Origin: Gammaproteobacteria bacterium
GTDB lineage: Bacteria > Pseudomonadota > Gammaproteobacteria > PS1 > Pseudothioglobaceae
Assembly (NCBI GenBank): GCA_003489145.1
Contig: DNJI01000002.1
Coordinates: 4,274 to 11,724 of the forward strand
Length of the DNA: 7,451 bases
Direction: 5' to 3'
Shown here: piece after piece, positions 6,501 through 7,451 of the stretch
Layout: each line of letters starts with the position of its first letter
Numbering within the stretch: the stretch's first letter is position 1
Translations under genes and position numbers: made by a program
The notes under the pieces: model-generated
What the model saw: only the letters and a program-made list of their open reading frames with translations
Told to the model about the DNA's origin: nothing
Database searches by the model: none

Positions 6501-7205
6501 ATGAGTGCTCAAGAAGTTATTTTACAACTCAAATCTTTCGCAACTGTTGAGCGCAAAAATAAAAACGAATATTACTTTAAAACTGGGCCTGGACAATATA
6601 GTGAGTTCGATCAATTTATTGGGGTGCGTACGCCACAGATTCGATTAATTGCTAAACAGCATTACCAGTGTATTGCCTTTAATGAAATCGACAAACTGAT
6701 TAATCATGCTGTTCATGAAATACGTTATTGTGGTTTGATTATTCTGGTTTATCAATATCAGTCTGCTAACCAAGAGGCTATTTTTAATTATTATTTAAAA
6801 AATCTCCAAGCTGTAAACAACTGGGACTTAGTTGATTATTCAGCGCCACATATTATTGGTGATTATCTATTTAACCATCCAGACAAACTCTTACTGCTTG
6901 ATAATTGGGCAAAGTCAGATAATCTATGGGAAAGGCGTATTGCTATCGTGGCCACTTTTGCTTTTATCAAGCATACTGAGTTTGCTCCAACTTTAAGCAT
7001 TAGCAAACTACTATTAAACGATCAAGAAGACTTAATACACAAAGCGCTAGGTTGGATGTTAAGAGAGATTTATAAAAAAGATGCTAAAACTTGCGAGGCC
7101 TTCCTTAGAGAAAACTATGCACAACTACCCAGAACTACTTTAAGATATGCAATTGAGCGCATGCAAGAGGATAAACGACAACGCTATTTAAAGGGGGTTT
7201 TTTAA
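6501..7205 (+). CDS. DNA alkylation repair protein, AlkD-like HEAT-repeat family
   Basis: AlkD-family DNA glycosylases excise bulky or cationic alkylated bases such as 3- and 7-methylpurines, holding DNA in a solenoid of HEAT-like helical repeats. The 234-residue length agrees with Bacillus cereus AlkD (about 237). Supporting segments are the N-terminal YYFKTGPGQYSEFDQFIGVRTPQIR region (24-48), N-N-W108-D-L-V-D112 matching the WDxVD motif with the catalytic aspartate, and NLWERRIAI with R146 at the position of the DNA-contacting AlkD arginine. The later segment IHKALGWMLREIYKKD (179-194) is also characteristic. No SD precedes the ATG and a stop codon lies just upstream in frame (6495-6497), so this is the first possible start. 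It is divergent from msrA by 38 bases and its TAA overlaps the next ATG. Substrate range within the family cannot be told from sequence. Confidence 0.9.
   Translation: MSAQEVILQLKSFATVERKNKNEYYFKTGPGQYSEFDQFIGVRTPQIRLIAKQHYQCIAFNEIDKLINHAVHEIRYCGLIILVYQYQSANQEAIFNYYLKNLQAVNNWDLVDYSAPHIIGDYLFNHPDKLLLLDNWAKSDNLWERRIAIVATFAFIKHTEFAPTLSISKLLLNDQEDLIHKALGWMLREIYKKDAKTCEAFLRENYAQLPRTTLRYAIERMQEDKRQRYLKGVF
7191..7197 (+). promoter_or_regulatory. Shine-Dalgarno of the downstream YqfO-like gene
   Basis: AAGGGGG lies seven bases before the ATG at 7205 and inside the last codons of the AlkD-like gene, supporting coupled translation of the two genes through the TAATG overlap. Confidence 0.7.
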
Positions 7206-7451
7206 TGTATCAAATTAGTTTTTATGTGCCTGAGAAGGACTTAGAGATAGTTAAAAATGCGATGTTCGGTGTGGGTGCTGGCAAGTTTAATAACTACGAA
7301 AATTGTGCTTGGCAAACCACTGGTATGGGACAGTTCAAACCGATTGGAGATGCACAGCCTGCTATTGGCTATCTAGATGAACTCGAAGCCATTGAAGAAT
7401 ATAAAGTTGAAATATGGCCTCAACACACCAAAAACATCCACCGGCAAAATA
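7205..7451 (+). CDS. YqfO/NIF3-associated domain protein, partial; last 12 codons probably not native
   Basis: This frame is open from the ATG at 7205 to the window end (82 codons) and begins on the last base of the preceding stop codon. MYQISFYVPEKDLEIVKNAMFGVGAGKFNNYENCAWQTTG-type sequence, then GMGQFKP and EEYKVEI, matches the small stand-alone proteins of about 100 residues that resemble the domain inserted in Bacillus YqfO and other NIF3 relatives. That domain is related in fold to PII/CutA; its function is unknown. I would expect a C-terminal half ending near a HPYExPAYD-like motif. Instead, after I70, residues 71-82 (WPQHTKNIHRQN) do not look like the family, and from 7417 the bases duplicate antisense msrA sequence. 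The native gene is therefore visible for about 70 codons, and the rest is most likely a join artefact. Confidence 0.8.
   Translation, partial: MYQISFYVPEKDLEIVKNAMFGVGAGKFNNYENCAWQTTGMGQFKPIGDAQPAIGYLDELEAIEEYKVEIWPQHTKNIHRQN
7417..7451 (+). repeat. 35-bp direct repeat, copy 2 (displaced msrA sequence at window end)
   Basis: This is an exact copy, in the same orientation, of 6416-6450, offset by 1001 bases and running to the last base of the window. It interrupts the YqfO-like gene at codon 71, just where family resemblance is lost. It marks a chimeric, mis-assembled or tandem-duplicated junction rather than a functional repeat. Confidence 0.95.

Noticed and set aside
6416..7451. Reading the 35-bp repeats as attachment sites or a mobile element of about 1 kb
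   Set aside because: Copy 1 is ordinary conserved msrA coding sequence, and the segment between holds no integrase or transposase; the break in the YqfO-like gene fits a faulty join better.

Overview
The window looks like a chromosomal segment of an AT-rich gammaproteobacterium. GlyA, Kbl, Tdh and NrdR all resemble their Escherichia coli counterparts closely in length and motifs. A free-living or symbiotic marine sulfur-oxidiser of the SUP05/Thioglobus type would fit the base composition and gene content, but that placement is a guess. Almost everything is protein-coding: no gene-free stretch exceeds about 75 bases, and I see no tRNA, rRNA, CRISPR array, insertion sequence or phage gene.

Layout. 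(1) 1-2362, minus strand: glyA, nrdR and radA in that transcription order, with gaps of 18 and 13 bases, probably one operon; radA is cut by the window start. (2) 2363-2435: a 73-base divergent spacer with overlapping candidate promoters and an imperfect palindrome. (3) 2436-2984, plus strand: a DJ-1/PfpI-family gene whose stop codon overlaps the stop of the convergent kbl. (4) 2981-6462, minus strand: msrA, a moeB/thiF-type E1-like gene, tdh and kbl, tightly packed (4-base overlap, 25-base gap, 2-base gap), probably one operon. (5) 6463-6500: a 38-base divergent spacer. (6) 6501-7451, plus strand: an AlkD-like DNA alkylation repair gene coupled through TAATG to a small YqfO/NIF3-associated-domain gene cut by the window end.

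How the genes fit together. Tdh and Kbl convert threonine to glycine and acetyl-CoA, and GlyA interconverts glycine and serine while exchanging one-carbon units with tetrahydrofolate, so the three form a threonine-glycine-C1 module split over two divergent or convergent units. MsrA (oxidised protein methionine), AlkD (alkylated DNA), the DJ-1 relative (possible carbonyl or oxidative stress), RadA (recombination intermediates) and NrdR (dNTP supply) give a housekeeping and damage-repair flavour.

The strongest anomaly is at the right edge. The last 35 bases (7417-7451) exactly copy 6416-6450, the sequence of the catalytic start of msrA, in direct orientation 1001 bases away. The copy replaces the expected continuation of the last gene, so the right end is probably a chimeric or mis-assembled join, or less likely the junction of a real 1001-bp tandem duplication or small circle. 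I found no convincing undescribed biological system; the rest is conserved metabolism and maintenance genes.
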